Source: an uncultured Methanobrevibacter sp.
Lineage (GTDB): Archaea > Methanobacteriota > Methanobacteria > Methanobacteriales > Methanobacteriaceae
Assembly (NCBI RefSeq): GCF_902788255.1
Contig: NZ_CADAJR010000028.1
Location: 1 to 38,419 of the forward strand
Direction: 5' to 3'
DNA length: 38,419 nucleotides
A program made the position numbers and the translations under genes. This document shows, piece by piece, positions 16,301 to 23,820 of this stretch. The notes below the pieces were generated by a model. That model was not told where the DNA came from. It ran no database searches and worked only from the letters and a program-made list of their open reading frames with translations. The first letter of the stretch is position 1; every line of letters starts with the position of its first letter.

Positions 16301-16341
16301 AGTATTACTAATTGCATAAAATTTGTAGAATTAATAATACT
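16301..16341. promoter_or_regulatory. Paired operator in the divergent D2 / GNAT-1 promoter region
   Basis: AGTATTACT (centre 16305) and ATAATACTT (centre 16337) are again exactly 32 bp apart, with CATAAAAT (about 16315-16322) between them as a TATA-like element for the rightward GNAT gene. The leftward TATA is about 50 bp away, so the pair may mainly control the GNAT promoter, or both. Confidence 0.55.
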
Positions 16342-16358
16342 TTTACATTGGTGTTAAT

Positions 16359-16919
16359 ATGAATGTTACAATTAAGGCTTTAGGCAATAATCCAAAGGAA
16401 ATTAAGCAAGTTCAAGACTTTTTATTTAAAATGATAAAAGAAGAATTTGGATATGGATATGTTGCCAAATGGCATCAGGATATTGTTAAAATAGATGAAT
16501 ATTATATTAATCCTGAACGAAACAATTTCTTTGTTGCTTACTATGAAACTGGCGAGATTATTGCAACCATTGGAATGAGAGCATATGATAAGGATTTTCC
16601 TCAATTTAGACATTTATACTCTAATGATATTACTTCAAGCATTTGGAGGCTGTTTGTAGATAGGAGATGTAGGCGTTGCGGATTGGCTTCAAAAATGGTT
16701 AGTGTTGCTGAAAATTTTGCAAATCAGAAAAACTATGAGAATATCTACCTTCATACTCATAAAACATTAGATGGTGCTTTGGAATTTTGGAAAAAAATGG
16801 GTTTTATAGTAAGTTTGGATGCAAATGATGAACTTGAAACGGTTCATATGGATAAAAAAATTCAAGGATTGAAAATAGATTCTCTTGCAAATGACTTTAG
16901 ATATGCTGTAAAATTATGA
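16359..16919 (+). CDS. GNAT-family N-acetyltransferase (copy 1)
   Basis: A 186-residue GNAT-fold enzyme expected to transfer an acyl group from acyl-CoA to an amine. The order is WHQDIVKIDEYYINPERNNFFVAY, then the beta-4 strand and acetyl-CoA loop SSIWRLFVDRRCRRCGLASKMV (a Q/RxxGxA-like motif), then NIYLHTHKTLDGALEFWKKMGF. It is clearly a paralogue of the GNAT at 21486 (YYINP, ATIGxRxYDKDF, SIWRL, YLHTH), with a C-terminal extension of about 15 residues. GGTGTTAAT precedes the ATG. Its placement under the island operator suggests a substrate linked to metal uptake, possibly the chelator. The substrate is unknown. Confidence 0.85.
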   Translation: MNVTIKALGNNPKEIKQVQDFLFKMIKEEFGYGYVAKWHQDIVKIDEYYINPERNNFFVAYYETGEIIATIGMRAYDKDFPQFRHLYSNDITSSIWRLFVDRRCRRCGLASKMVSVAENFANQKNYENIYLHTHKTLDGALEFWKKMGFIVSLDANDELETVHMDKKIQGLKIDSLANDFRYAVKL

Positions 16920-17606
16920 TTTTTTAATATATCTTTGTGTGTGGGGACATGCATAGATGCATTTTCCACATACGGTATCGGGCTTTCCCAAGTTTTCTTT
17001 TGAAATTTTCAATGCATATTTTTCACATTTTTTATCGTCATAAAAATCGTTTCTCTTAAGTGTGTAATTCCATTCCTTGCCGCTTATTGCTCCTCCGGGA
17101 CAGGCGTCCATACATTCTGTGCACTTTCCACATCTTGACTTGAGCACGGGTTTTCCGATATTCAGAGGGGCATCGGTTAGAACGGATGATAGTCTAAGTG
17201 CTGATCCATATTCTTTTGTTGTAAACAGTGCAGATTTTCCAATCCACCCAAGCCCTGCCTTTGTGGCAATGGTCTTGTGGGGTAATTCAAATGAATTGAA
17301 CTTTCCAAAATCAGTTCCTAATCTCTTTTTTGTTTGAGCATATGCATGGTATCCTTTATCAATTAAGAACTCTTCGCAAATCATGCCTAATGTGTCTAAC
17401 CGTGTATTCAAGCTTACTAACTCATCAACATATTCTCTTGTTGGTGCGTTTTTCATATTCCTTATTATGTCTTTAGGATATGTGATGTAGAATACCACTC
17501 CTATGTTCAAGCCATCTTTTGGGGTAAAGTTTGTGATGTCGGCATATCCCAATTCTGTTGCACCGTTTTTTAACAGATGGTCTTTAAGTTCGGTGGATAA
17601 ATTCAT
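16914..17606 (-). CDS. QueG-like two-[4Fe-4S] reductase of unknown substrate
   Basis: A 230-residue iron-sulfur protein related to epoxyqueuosine reductase. It has the family core HKTIATKAGLGWIGKSAL and LRLSSVLTDAPL, then two ferredoxin-like motifs: CGKCTECMDACPGGAI (about 161-176) and a later Cys in KKCEK followed by VCGKCIYACPHT. QueG proteins are usually 310 or more residues with a longer N-terminal cobalamin region, so this is a short form. Archaea use archaeosine rather than queuosine, so tRNA epoxyqueuosine is an unlikely substrate. The gene overlaps the GNAT end by 6 bp tail to tail, and an island-type palindrome lies 45 bp upstream of its start, which suggests co-regulation with the importers. 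Confidence 0.75.
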   Translation of the reverse strand: MNLSTELKDHLLKNGATELGYADITNFTPKDGLNIGVVFYITYPKDIIRNMKNAPTREYVDELVSLNTRLDTLGMICEEFLIDKGYHAYAQTKKRLGTDFGKFNSFELPHKTIATKAGLGWIGKSALFTTKEYGSALRLSSVLTDAPLNIGKPVLKSRCGKCTECMDACPGGAISGKEWNYTLKRNDFYDDKKCEKYALKISKENLGKPDTVCGKCIYACPHTQRYIKKS

Positions 17607-17646
17607 GAATGGTATATTTGCTTTGGGAATATTTAAATTTAAGTTT

Positions 17647-17655
17647 TGTATTACT
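17647..17655 (-). promoter_or_regulatory. Single operator palindrome upstream of the QueG-like gene
   Basis: TGTATTACT (centre 17651) matches the island palindrome and lies just upstream of an AT-rich TATA-like TTTAAATA on the minus strand (about 17628-17636), which would give a leaderless mRNA starting near 17606. No partner 32 bp away is visible, so its assignment is weaker than that of the pairs. Confidence 0.4.
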
Positions 17656-17864
17656 TTTAAAAATTTGATATTTAATTTTTATTCAATTTTATGAACCTTT
17701 TTTTTGAATTTTTGATTTATTTGTTATTTTATTGTAATAATTGCATTCAATTTCATGATTGTTTGTTTGAATTATTTATATTTTTAAAGGAAATTTTAAA
17801 AGTAATAAATATATTTTTATATTGTCTGATATAAAATAGACATGTTATTAAAATAAATTTGAAT

Positions 17865-17917
17865 AGTATTACTTATTAGGTACTTTTATGCCAAAAAGTA
17901 TTACTTTATTTTAATAC
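17865..17917 (+). promoter_or_regulatory. Promoter and paired operator of the second ABC importer operon
   Basis: AGTATTACTT (centre 17869) and AAGTATTACTT (centre 17901) are 32 bp apart, with a third TTAATACTT (centre 17914) 13 bp further on. A TATA-like TTTTATG (17884-17890) lies between the first two. The arrangement is almost superimposable on the promoter at 8583-8637, including the third site at 12-13 bp, although the flanking sequence differs. Confidence 0.6.
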
Positions 17918-17938
17918 TTATCTTTTATGGTGAAAATT

Positions 17939-19555
17939 ATGGATAAAAAATATATTATAGGAGGGATTATAGCTGTAGTGGTAATTGTAGTTGCGGCTTT
18001 TGCGCTCATGGGAGGATCTACAGATTCCGACCCGACACATTTGACTGTAGCTGCACACAGCAACATCAAAGAACCGGAATCAGGATTCAATCCGTTGACC
18101 GGTTGGGGATGCGGACACCAAAACTATAATCCATTAGTACAAAGCTGTTTATTCAAAACAGATAAGAAGGGAGAAATAGTTCCAGACCTTGCTAAAGACT
18201 ACTCAATCAGTAGTGATGGTAAAACATGGACAGTACATGTAAGAGATGATGTGAAATTCTCAGACAATTCAACATTCGATGCAGAGGATGTGGCATTTAC
18301 ATTCAACACTGCAAGAGCAACTGAATCAGACTTGGATTTAACCAACATTAAGGATGTTAAAGCAACTGATAATAAAACTGTTGAATTCACATTAGAAGAG
18401 CCAAGATCAACATTCATTTATGACTTAAGATATGTGGGTATCGTTCCTTCCGATTCATACAACAACGAAACCTATGGTGAACAGCCAATAGGTACTGGAC
18501 CATATGTATTGGACCACTGGGACAAAGGCCAACAAGCTATATTCAAAATCAATGACAATTATTATGGTGACAAACCATACTTCACACAAATTACCTTATT
18601 ATTCCCTGAAGAATCAACATGGTTGGAATTAGCAAAATCTGGTCAAGTTGATGTGGTTCCTGTAGCAACATCTGCATTAAACCAAACTGTTGACGGATAC
18701 CAATTCGTTGAAAAATCCGCTGGAAGAGCACAAGGAGTATCATTCCCTTACCTTGAAGACACTGGAAACGTAAGTGAAGGTGGCGCTAAAATAGGTAACA
18801 ACGTAACAGCTGACAAGGCTATAAGACAAGCATTGAATGTTGGTGTAGACCGTCAAAAAATGTGTGATGAAATATTCGCAGGTCACGCAACTCCTGAATA
18901 CACAAGTGTAGATACAAGGGATTATGCAAACGATAATGCAAAAGTTCAAGACGGCGATGTGGCTAAAGCAAAAGAAATCTTGAAAGAGGGTGGATGGACT
19001 GACACTGATGGTGATGGAATCGTGGATAAAGATGGTGTAAAAGCATCATTTGACTTATACTATCCTCCTGATTATCTTGACAGGCAATCTTTATCAACCG
19101 TATTTGCTGAACAAGCAAAAGAAATTGGTATTGAAGTTAACCTCAAAGGTGCTGACTGGGATACAATTTATCAAAACATGTACTCATCAGCAGCATTGAT
19201 GCAACAAACTTCTCCGGACCCATACAAATCAATTTACCAACAATACCACAGTAAAGAAGCAGATGACTTCTATATGAACCCTGGTTTATATAATAACACT
19301 GAATCTGATGCATTGATGGAACAAGCAATGCACGCTAATGATTTCAGCCAAGCTGATTCATTATGGGCACAATCTGCATCCGTTAACGGTGGAGGTTGGG
19401 GTCCTGCTGGTGATGCTCCATTTGCATGGTTAGTCAACTATGACTACAACTATTTCATTAAAGATGGTATTGATATTGGTGAACAACCTGACGGTTTAGG
19501 AAACGATATTTTAATTAATGTTGGAGATTGGACTAGGAACAATGCTACAGCATAA
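17939..19555 (+). CDS. ABC importer substrate-binding protein, NikA/CntA/OppA type (copy 2)
   Basis: A 538-residue paralogue of the protein at 8665. It has the same anchor (MDKKYIIGG and a hydrophobic helix to about residue 24, no lipobox), then AAHSNIKEPESGFNPLTGWG, LAKDYSISSDGKTWTVHVRD, GTGPYVLDHWDKGQQ and ADKAIRQALNVGVDRQKMC. Ligand-site surroundings differ from copy 1 (for example GWGCGHQNYNPL versus GWGYHDSGTEPL), so the two may bind different complexes. ATG 17939 is chosen because GGTGA lies 5 nt upstream; an ATG at 17927 overlaps that site. It heads A2-B2-C2-GNAT. Confidence 0.88.
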   Translation: MDKKYIIGGIIAVVVIVVAAFALMGGSTDSDPTHLTVAAHSNIKEPESGFNPLTGWGCGHQNYNPLVQSCLFKTDKKGEIVPDLAKDYSISSDGKTWTVHVRDDVKFSDNSTFDAEDVAFTFNTARATESDLDLTNIKDVKATDNKTVEFTLEEPRSTFIYDLRYVGIVPSDSYNNETYGEQPIGTGPYVLDHWDKGQQAIFKINDNYYGDKPYFTQITLLFPEESTWLELAKSGQVDVVPVATSALNQTVDGYQFVEKSAGRAQGVSFPYLEDTGNVSEGGAKIGNNVTADKAIRQALNVGVDRQKMCDEIFAGHATPEYTSVDTRDYANDNAKVQDGDVAKAKEILKEGGWTDTDGDGIVDKDGVKASFDLYYPPDYLDRQSLSTVFAEQAKEIGIEVNLKGADWDTIYQNMYSSAALMQQTSPDPYKSIYQQYHSKEADDFYMNPGLYNNTESDALMEQAMHANDFSQADSLWAQSASVNGGGWGPAGDAPFAWLVNYDYNYFIKDGIDIGEQPDGLGNDILINVGDWTRNNATA

Positions 19556-19609
19556 TTAAATATTTTTTTCCTTTTTTTTATTTTTTAAAATTTTTAAGGG
19601 GGTTTATTT

Positions 19610-20599
19610 TTGAATAAAAATCAATTAATAAAATTTTTTGGTTTTAAATTAGTTCGTTTTATCATATTGATGATTGCAGTTGCAATTTTTAGTTTCATAC
19701 TATTAGATTTATCCCCTATCAATCCGGTTACTGCTTATTTGAAAGGTGCTGCAGTATCTGAATCTCAACGTGCAATACTTGAAAGCTATTTTGGCGTTAA
19801 TGTCCCATTGCCTACCAAAATATATCATTGGCTCCTTGATTTAGTTCAAGGGAATCTTGGAACCTCTTTAATCTATCGTGCACCAGTTATGGATGTCATC
19901 ATGGATAAGTTTTCAGCATCAATTGTGTTGATGGCAATATCATGGTTGCTTAGTGGTGTGTTAGGTTTTATTTTTGGTGTTGTCGCTGGAAAAAACAAGG
20001 GATCCTGGATTGACAAGGCTGTTAAAGTATATTGTTATGCAATTCAATCTGCACCTTCATTTTGGGTTGGAATGCTTATTTTAATGGTTTTTGCAGTGTA
20101 TCTTGGTTGGTTCCCTATTGGTTTTGGTGTTCCGATTGGTGTTAAAAGTACCGATGCTACTTTTATGGAATGGGCATCAAGGCTTGTACTGCCCACTTTA
20201 ACTTTAAGTCTCGTGGGTCTTGCTCCAATTGCAATGTACACACGTAATGAATTGGTTCAGGTATTGTCTTCAGACTATGTATTGTTTGCAAAATCAAGAG
20301 GTGAACAAGGTTGGGATTTAGTTAAAAACCATGGAATCAGAAATATTCTGCTTCCAGCAATAACTCTGCAATTCTTATCATTCAGTGAACTTTTTGGTGG
20401 TGCTGTTCTTGTAGAACAAGTATTTTCCTATCCTGGAATAGGGCAAACTGCTGTAGCGGCAGGTCTTCAAAATGATGTTCCATTGTTTTTAGGAATTGTG
20501 GTGTTTAGTGCAGTGTTCGTATTTGTTGGAAACTTGCTTGCTGATATCTCATATTACTTAATCGACCCAAGAATTAAGGAGAGTGAATTCAGTGATTAA
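19610..20599 (+). CDS. ABC importer permease, NikB/DppB type (copy 2)
   Basis: A 329-residue permease with six membrane helices and the coupling loop FAKSRGEQGWDLVKNHGIRN, closely matching copy 1 at 10325. The TTG start at 19610 is preceded by AAGGGGG. Its end overlaps the C2 gene. The cognate ATPases D2 and E2 are not downstream but on the opposite strand at 14650-16213. Confidence 0.9.
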   Translation: MNKNQLIKFFGFKLVRFIILMIAVAIFSFILLDLSPINPVTAYLKGAAVSESQRAILESYFGVNVPLPTKIYHWLLDLVQGNLGTSLIYRAPVMDVIMDKFSASIVLMAISWLLSGVLGFIFGVVAGKNKGSWIDKAVKVYCYAIQSAPSFWVGMLILMVFAVYLGWFPIGFGVPIGVKSTDATFMEWASRLVLPTLTLSLVGLAPIAMYTRNELVQVLSSDYVLFAKSRGEQGWDLVKNHGIRNILLPAITLQFLSFSELFGGAVLVEQVFSYPGIGQTAVAAGLQNDVPLFLGIVVFSAVFVFVGNLLADISYYLIDPRIKESEFSD

Positions 20600-21446
20600 A
20601 AAACAATCAGACGATAAAAAACAATGGTTTTTATACCCGGGAAACCTCCGGACCAAAACTCTCGTAATTATTATCCTTTCAATTATCGTGATTGTGTCAA
20701 TATTCATCTCAGGTTACTTTGTTCGTGATATTCCAACAAGTTTCATTAGTGCTAATCAAATGCCTTCACTTGAACATATCTTCGGAACCGATTGGATGGG
20801 AAGAGACATGTTTCAAAGAACCATTGCAGGTCTTGGATTGAGCCTGATGGTTGGTTTCATTGCATCTGCTGTAAGTACTTTGATTTCAATAATCCTGGGA
20901 TTGTTTTCAAGTTTCAACAGGTTTGCTGATGAACTGGTTGCAGGAATTATAGATTTGTTTGGTTCAATACCTCACATTCTTTTAATAATTCTGGTATCCA
21001 TAATGTTTGGTGGAGGAGTGTTTGGTGTGATAATGGGTGTCGGTTTGACTCATTGGACTCCTCTTGCAAGGGTTTTAAGGTCAGAAGTTAAGGAAATTAG
21101 AACAAAGGAATATATTCACTTGGCAGAAAATCTTGGCAGATCTAAAATTTGGATTGCAACAAAGCATATTTTGCCTTTGGTCGTTTCACAGATTATTGTG
21201 GGAGTCATTTTGATGTTTCCTCATGCAATCATGCACGAAGCAGCTATTACCTTTTTAGGTTTTGGTTTACCTCCTCATGAACCGGCTATTGGTGTGATTT
21301 TATCCGAATCAATGAATTACTTGTCTTCAGGGTATTGGTGGCTAGCATTTTATCCAGGTATGTCATTACTGATTGTAGTATTGTTATTTGATCTGATTGG
21401 TGAAAATGTTGAGAAATTGTTAAATCCTGAAACTGCACATGAATAA
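20592..21446 (+). CDS. ABC importer permease, NikC/DppC type (copy 2)
   Basis: A 284-residue permease with LEHIFGTDWMGRDMFQRTIAG, the coupling region AENLGRSKIWIATKHILPLV and HEPAIGVILSES, parallel to copy 1. GTG 20592 is preferred because AAGGAG lies about 10 nt upstream; GTG 20583 is a possible earlier start with little spacing. Either start overlaps the B2 stop, so translation is coupled. The GNAT gene follows after 39 bp. Confidence 0.88.
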   Translation: MIKKQSDDKKQWFLYPGNLRTKTLVIIILSIIVIVSIFISGYFVRDIPTSFISANQMPSLEHIFGTDWMGRDMFQRTIAGLGLSLMVGFIASAVSTLISIILGLFSSFNRFADELVAGIIDLFGSIPHILLIILVSIMFGGGVFGVIMGVGLTHWTPLARVLRSEVKEIRTKEYIHLAENLGRSKIWIATKHILPLVVSQIIVGVILMFPHAIMHEAAITFLGFGLPPHEPAIGVILSESMNYLSSGYWWLAFYPGMSLLIVVLLFDLIGENVEKLLNPETAHE

Positions 21447-21485
21447 TTGTAAATTTATTTTTTTTTAATTTTTTTTGATGATACT

Positions 21486-21998
21486 ATGGATGTTGTAATT
21501 AGAGAAATAGAAAATGATGAAACTGAAATAAAAAAGGTTAAAGAGTTCTTATTTGGCCAAATAAATAATGAGTATCATATTGGACCAACTGAAAAATTTC
21601 ATTATGATATTTTTGGATTGGAGCAGTATTACATTAATCCTACTAAAAGCAATTTCTTTATTGCTTTTGAGGGGGATAAAATTGTTGCTACAATTGGTAT
21701 TAGGGAGTATGATAAGGATTTTGAATTTTTCAGAGGGATTTATTCTCGTGAAGACACAGCAAGCATTTGGAGATTGATGGTTGATCGTAATTATCGTCGT
21801 AAGGGAATAGCTCGTTTGCTTGTTGACGCTGCTGAGGATTTTGCAAGAGATAGTGGTTATGATAGAATATATTTGCATACTCACAGGTATCTTGAATCAG
21901 GATTGCCTTTTTGGAAGTACAGTGGCTATGAGATAACTGTTGAAGAGGATGATTATGATGAAACTACTCATATGGTTAAAGTCTTAAGAAATAAGTAG
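21486..21998 (+). CDS. GNAT-family N-acetyltransferase (copy 2)
   Basis: A 170-residue GNAT paralogue of the protein at 16359. It shows YYINPTKSNFFIAF, ATIGIREYDKDF, SIWRLMVDRNYRRKGIARLLVDAA (the acetyl-CoA loop is RRKGIA) and YLHTHRYLESGLPFWKYSGY. The ATG follows GATGAT at short distance. It is the last gene of A2-B2-C2-GNAT, 39 bp after the permease gene and probably co-transcribed. Two related GNATs, each attached to the same transporter system, suggest acylation of the transported or synthesised ligand, or protein-level control. The substrate is unknown. Confidence 0.85.
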   Translation: MDVVIREIENDETEIKKVKEFLFGQINNEYHIGPTEKFHYDIFGLEQYYINPTKSNFFIAFEGDKIVATIGIREYDKDFEFFRGIYSREDTASIWRLMVDRNYRRKGIARLLVDAAEDFARDSGYDRIYLHTHRYLESGLPFWKYSGYEITVEEDDYDETTHMVKVLRNK

Positions 21999-22175
21999 TA
22001 TTATTTTTTAAAATAGTATTACTTTTTTCAATCTCCTCATTCTTATTTATTTTTCATTAATTTTTTAGTTAAAATATGGGAATATTTGATTTTTAGAATA
22101 ATGTTATTTCTACTCAATTTTAACTGATGAGGTTATCTTTTTTTTTAAATTTAAGAATTTATATAACTATTTTAA

Positions 22176-22184
22176 AGTAATACT
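22176..22184 (+). promoter_or_regulatory. Island-type palindrome next to an orphan TATA-like box
   Basis: AGTAATACT (centre 22180) lies about 20 bp downstream of TTTATATAAC, resembling the promoter-proximal site of the importer promoters, but no recognised gene follows for about 380 bp. It could drive an RNA or a very short protein. No 32-bp partner is present. Confidence 0.35.
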
Positions 22185-22202
22185 AAATTTCATTAAATTA
22201 AT

Positions 22203-22286
22203 ATGATAGGTTGTTTAGTTTCATTGTTAAATATATTTTTATATTATTCCTTTAAATCGTATTTTATCGCCTGTTTGGGGTATTAA
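22203..22286 (+). CDS. Candidate 27-residue hydrophobic peptide (doubtful)
   Basis: An ATG-to-TAA frame of 27 residues, MIGCLVSLLNIFLYYSFKSY plus seven more ending GY, is hydrophobic with two cysteines. It begins about 40 bp after a TATA-like box and 20 bp after an island-type operator. There is no ribosome-binding site, and chance frames of this length are common in AT-rich DNA. It is listed only because of the promoter context. Confidence 0.12.
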   Translation: MIGCLVSLLNIFLYYSFKSYFIACLGY

Positions 22287-22369
22287 ACTATTTTAAGAAA
22301 TTATTAGATATAATTAAATATATATAGTTATTACTATTAAGAATATAATAGATTAATCAAATCAAAATT

Positions 22370-22432
22370 GTAGATAATTAAAATAAACTGGCATATAACT
22401 ATCTTTCCTTAAAAAATTTTTTAATTATCTAC
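22370..22432. repeat. 63-bp element with perfect 14-bp inverted ends
   Basis: GTAGATAATTAAAA (22370-22383) is exactly complementary to TTTTAATTATCTAC (22419-22432), with 35 bp between. As RNA it would form a long-loop stem; as DNA it could be a small transposon remnant or a regulator site. It lies about 130 bp before truA. Confidence 0.5.
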
Positions 22433-22478
22433 TGTCATATTTAATCGCCTAATTGTCAATACTGAGTCATAACTTTTT

Positions 22479-22505
22479 GTAAATAGCTATAAAATAGCTA
22501 TTTAC
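22479..22505. repeat. Perfect 12-bp inverted repeat with 3-nt loop upstream of truA
   Basis: GTAAATAGCTAT (22479-22490), AAA, ATAGCTATTTAC (22494-22505). The tight loop makes a stable hairpin in RNA and a symmetric protein site in DNA. It lies about 57 bp before the truA start and just upstream of the likely TATA (TTATTTTATATTG, about 22532-22544), so an operator or activator site is plausible. Confidence 0.55.
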
Positions 22506-22561
22506 TCTCCTCTAATTTTTCCACTAAAAACTTATTTTATATTGTTGCCAATATTATATTG

Positions 22562-23428
22562 ATGAAGCGAACTGCATTAAAAATTGGATATATCGGAACA
22601 AATTTTCACGGTTTTCAAAGACAGCCGGATTTGAGGACCGTTGAAGAGGAATTAATTTATCATTTACGCAAACTAGACTACATTGATGATTTGAAAAAGT
22701 CCAGATTCAGGATTGCCGGGCGAACCGATGCGGGGGTTCACAGTTTGGGAAACGTTATCAGCTTTCAATCAGAAAAGGAAGTCAGGGTTAATGAAATCAA
22801 CAATTCTCTGCCTGATGATATACAGATTCTTGCAAGTGCGCCTGTTCGCTATGCGTTCAAGCCGAGATATGCGCAGATGAGACAATACCGTTACTTTTTG
22901 TTCCATGACCTTGACGTGGATAAACTGAGGCAGTGCGCGGAGATATTCAAGGGAACACATAATTTCACAAATTTCACAAAAAGATACCAAAAGACCACAA
23001 CAAGGACAATAGATGACATAATAATCAACAAGGTCGAATTGAACGATTATCACAAAAGGGAATTTCCGAATCTGCACGGAACCCTCACACCTATTTTTGT
23101 AGACATTTACGGGGAGTCCTTCCTGTGGAACATGGTGCGGAAAATGATGAGGGTGTTCATTGATGTTGCAACGGATAAGATGAGTCTTGAGGAAGTAGAA
23201 AGATTATTGAATCCTGCTGAAGACGAGCCAAGAGCATACATCAAGGTGACAGATCCCGATTATCTTATTTTAATGGACATTCAGTATGATGGAATCAAAT
23301 TCAGATATGACGACTATGCCTGTGAAAGGTTCAGGCGAAATCTTGTTGATTCCCTAACAAATTTGCAGAGGAAGTACGCAATTCGTGAATCGATGATAAA
23401 AAGCCTAAATGATTTGCATGAGTTTTGA
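22562..23428 (+). CDS. truA: tRNA pseudouridine(38-40) synthase TruA
   Basis: A 288-residue enzyme that isomerises uridines in the tRNA anticodon arm. It begins with LKIGYIGTNFHGFQRQP, and the catalytic aspartate lies in FRIAGRTDAGVHSLGNVISF. Further family elements are YRYFLFHD, FKGTHNFTNFTK and ESFLWNMVRKMM. ATG 22562 is preferred to TTG 22559. There is no ribosome-binding site, and a TATA-like element about 25 bp upstream suggests a leaderless mRNA. A small gene follows within a few bases. Confidence 0.95.
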   Translation: MKRTALKIGYIGTNFHGFQRQPDLRTVEEELIYHLRKLDYIDDLKKSRFRIAGRTDAGVHSLGNVISFQSEKEVRVNEINNSLPDDIQILASAPVRYAFKPRYAQMRQYRYFLFHDLDVDKLRQCAEIFKGTHNFTNFTKRYQKTTTRTIDDIIINKVELNDYHKREFPNLHGTLTPIFVDIYGESFLWNMVRKMMRVFIDVATDKMSLEEVERLLNPAEDEPRAYIKVTDPDYLILMDIQYDGIKFRYDDYACERFRRNLVDSLTNLQRKYAIRESMIKSLNDLHEF

Positions 23429-23432
23429 TAGG

Positions 23433-23759
23433 ATGGATGAAAGAATTACTTATGATGATGTCAAGGAATATGAGAGGTTATTTACGCTGGCGCCGTCATT
23501 TCTGCTTGAAAGGTTTGCCAGAAAAAATTCCAATCTGGTTTTAAGATTCAAATCTGCAGTACAATCATATATGGATAACCTGACTGATGAGCAAAGAAAT
23601 AAATTAAATGTTGTGCTGAATAGTCCTGTTGAGGATTTACAGGCCATAATGCATGAGGCATATCTTAAAACCGGGATAAAACAGTATCGGGTATTGGCCA
23701 ATCCCAATTACAGGCAATTCATTGATGATAATTTTGATGAGCTTAGAAAAATGCTTTGA
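23433..23759 (+). CDS. Hypothetical helical protein downstream of truA
   Basis: A 108-residue, charged, mostly helical protein that I do not recognise. It has no membrane segment, cysteine or known motif. Features are LAPSFLLERFARKNSNLVLRF and a C-terminal VLANPNYRQFIDDNFDELRKML. Start choice is uncertain: ATG 23433 follows the truA stop by 4 bp, while ATG 23418 and 23409 would overlap truA. The close spacing indicates co-transcription. Confidence 0.65.
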   Translation: MDERITYDDVKEYERLFTLAPSFLLERFARKNSNLVLRFKSAVQSYMDNLTDEQRNKLNVVLNSPVEDLQAIMHEAYLKTGIKQYRVLANPNYRQFIDDNFDELRKML

Positions 23760-23820
23760 GGTTTTCCGGTCAATGAAAAAAATTTAAATTAATGATTATA
23801 AATATAATGTTGAGGTTATA

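Larger units (their letters stand above)
17607..17938. other. Divergent intergenic region between the QueG-like gene and the second importer
   Basis: About 330 bp, strongly AT-rich, with no convincing gene. It holds the leftward promoter near 17628-17655, a degenerate palindrome AAGTAATAAAT (centre 17805), and the paired operator of the rightward importer. The centres 17805, 17869 and 17901 are separated by 64 and 32 bp, in keeping with the 32-bp period, though the first is weak. Confidence 0.5.
21999..22561. other. Long AT-rich intergenic region with island-type sites and two perfect inverted repeats
   Basis: About 560 bp without an accepted protein gene. It contains GTATTAT (centre 22001) and AGTATTACTT (centre 22019) just after the GNAT stop, 18 bp apart. 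A TATA-like TTTATATAAC (about 22157-22166) precedes AGTAATACT (centre 22180). A possible 27-codon frame lies at 22203-22286, and strong inverted repeats lie at 22370-22432 and 22479-22505. T-rich runs near 22022-22160 may end importer transcription. Confidence 0.5.

Noticed and set aside
16914-17606. Epoxyqueuosine reductase in queuosine synthesis
   Set aside because: Archaea use archaeosine and no other queuosine gene is present. The protein is also shorter than true QueG, so only the family name is kept.
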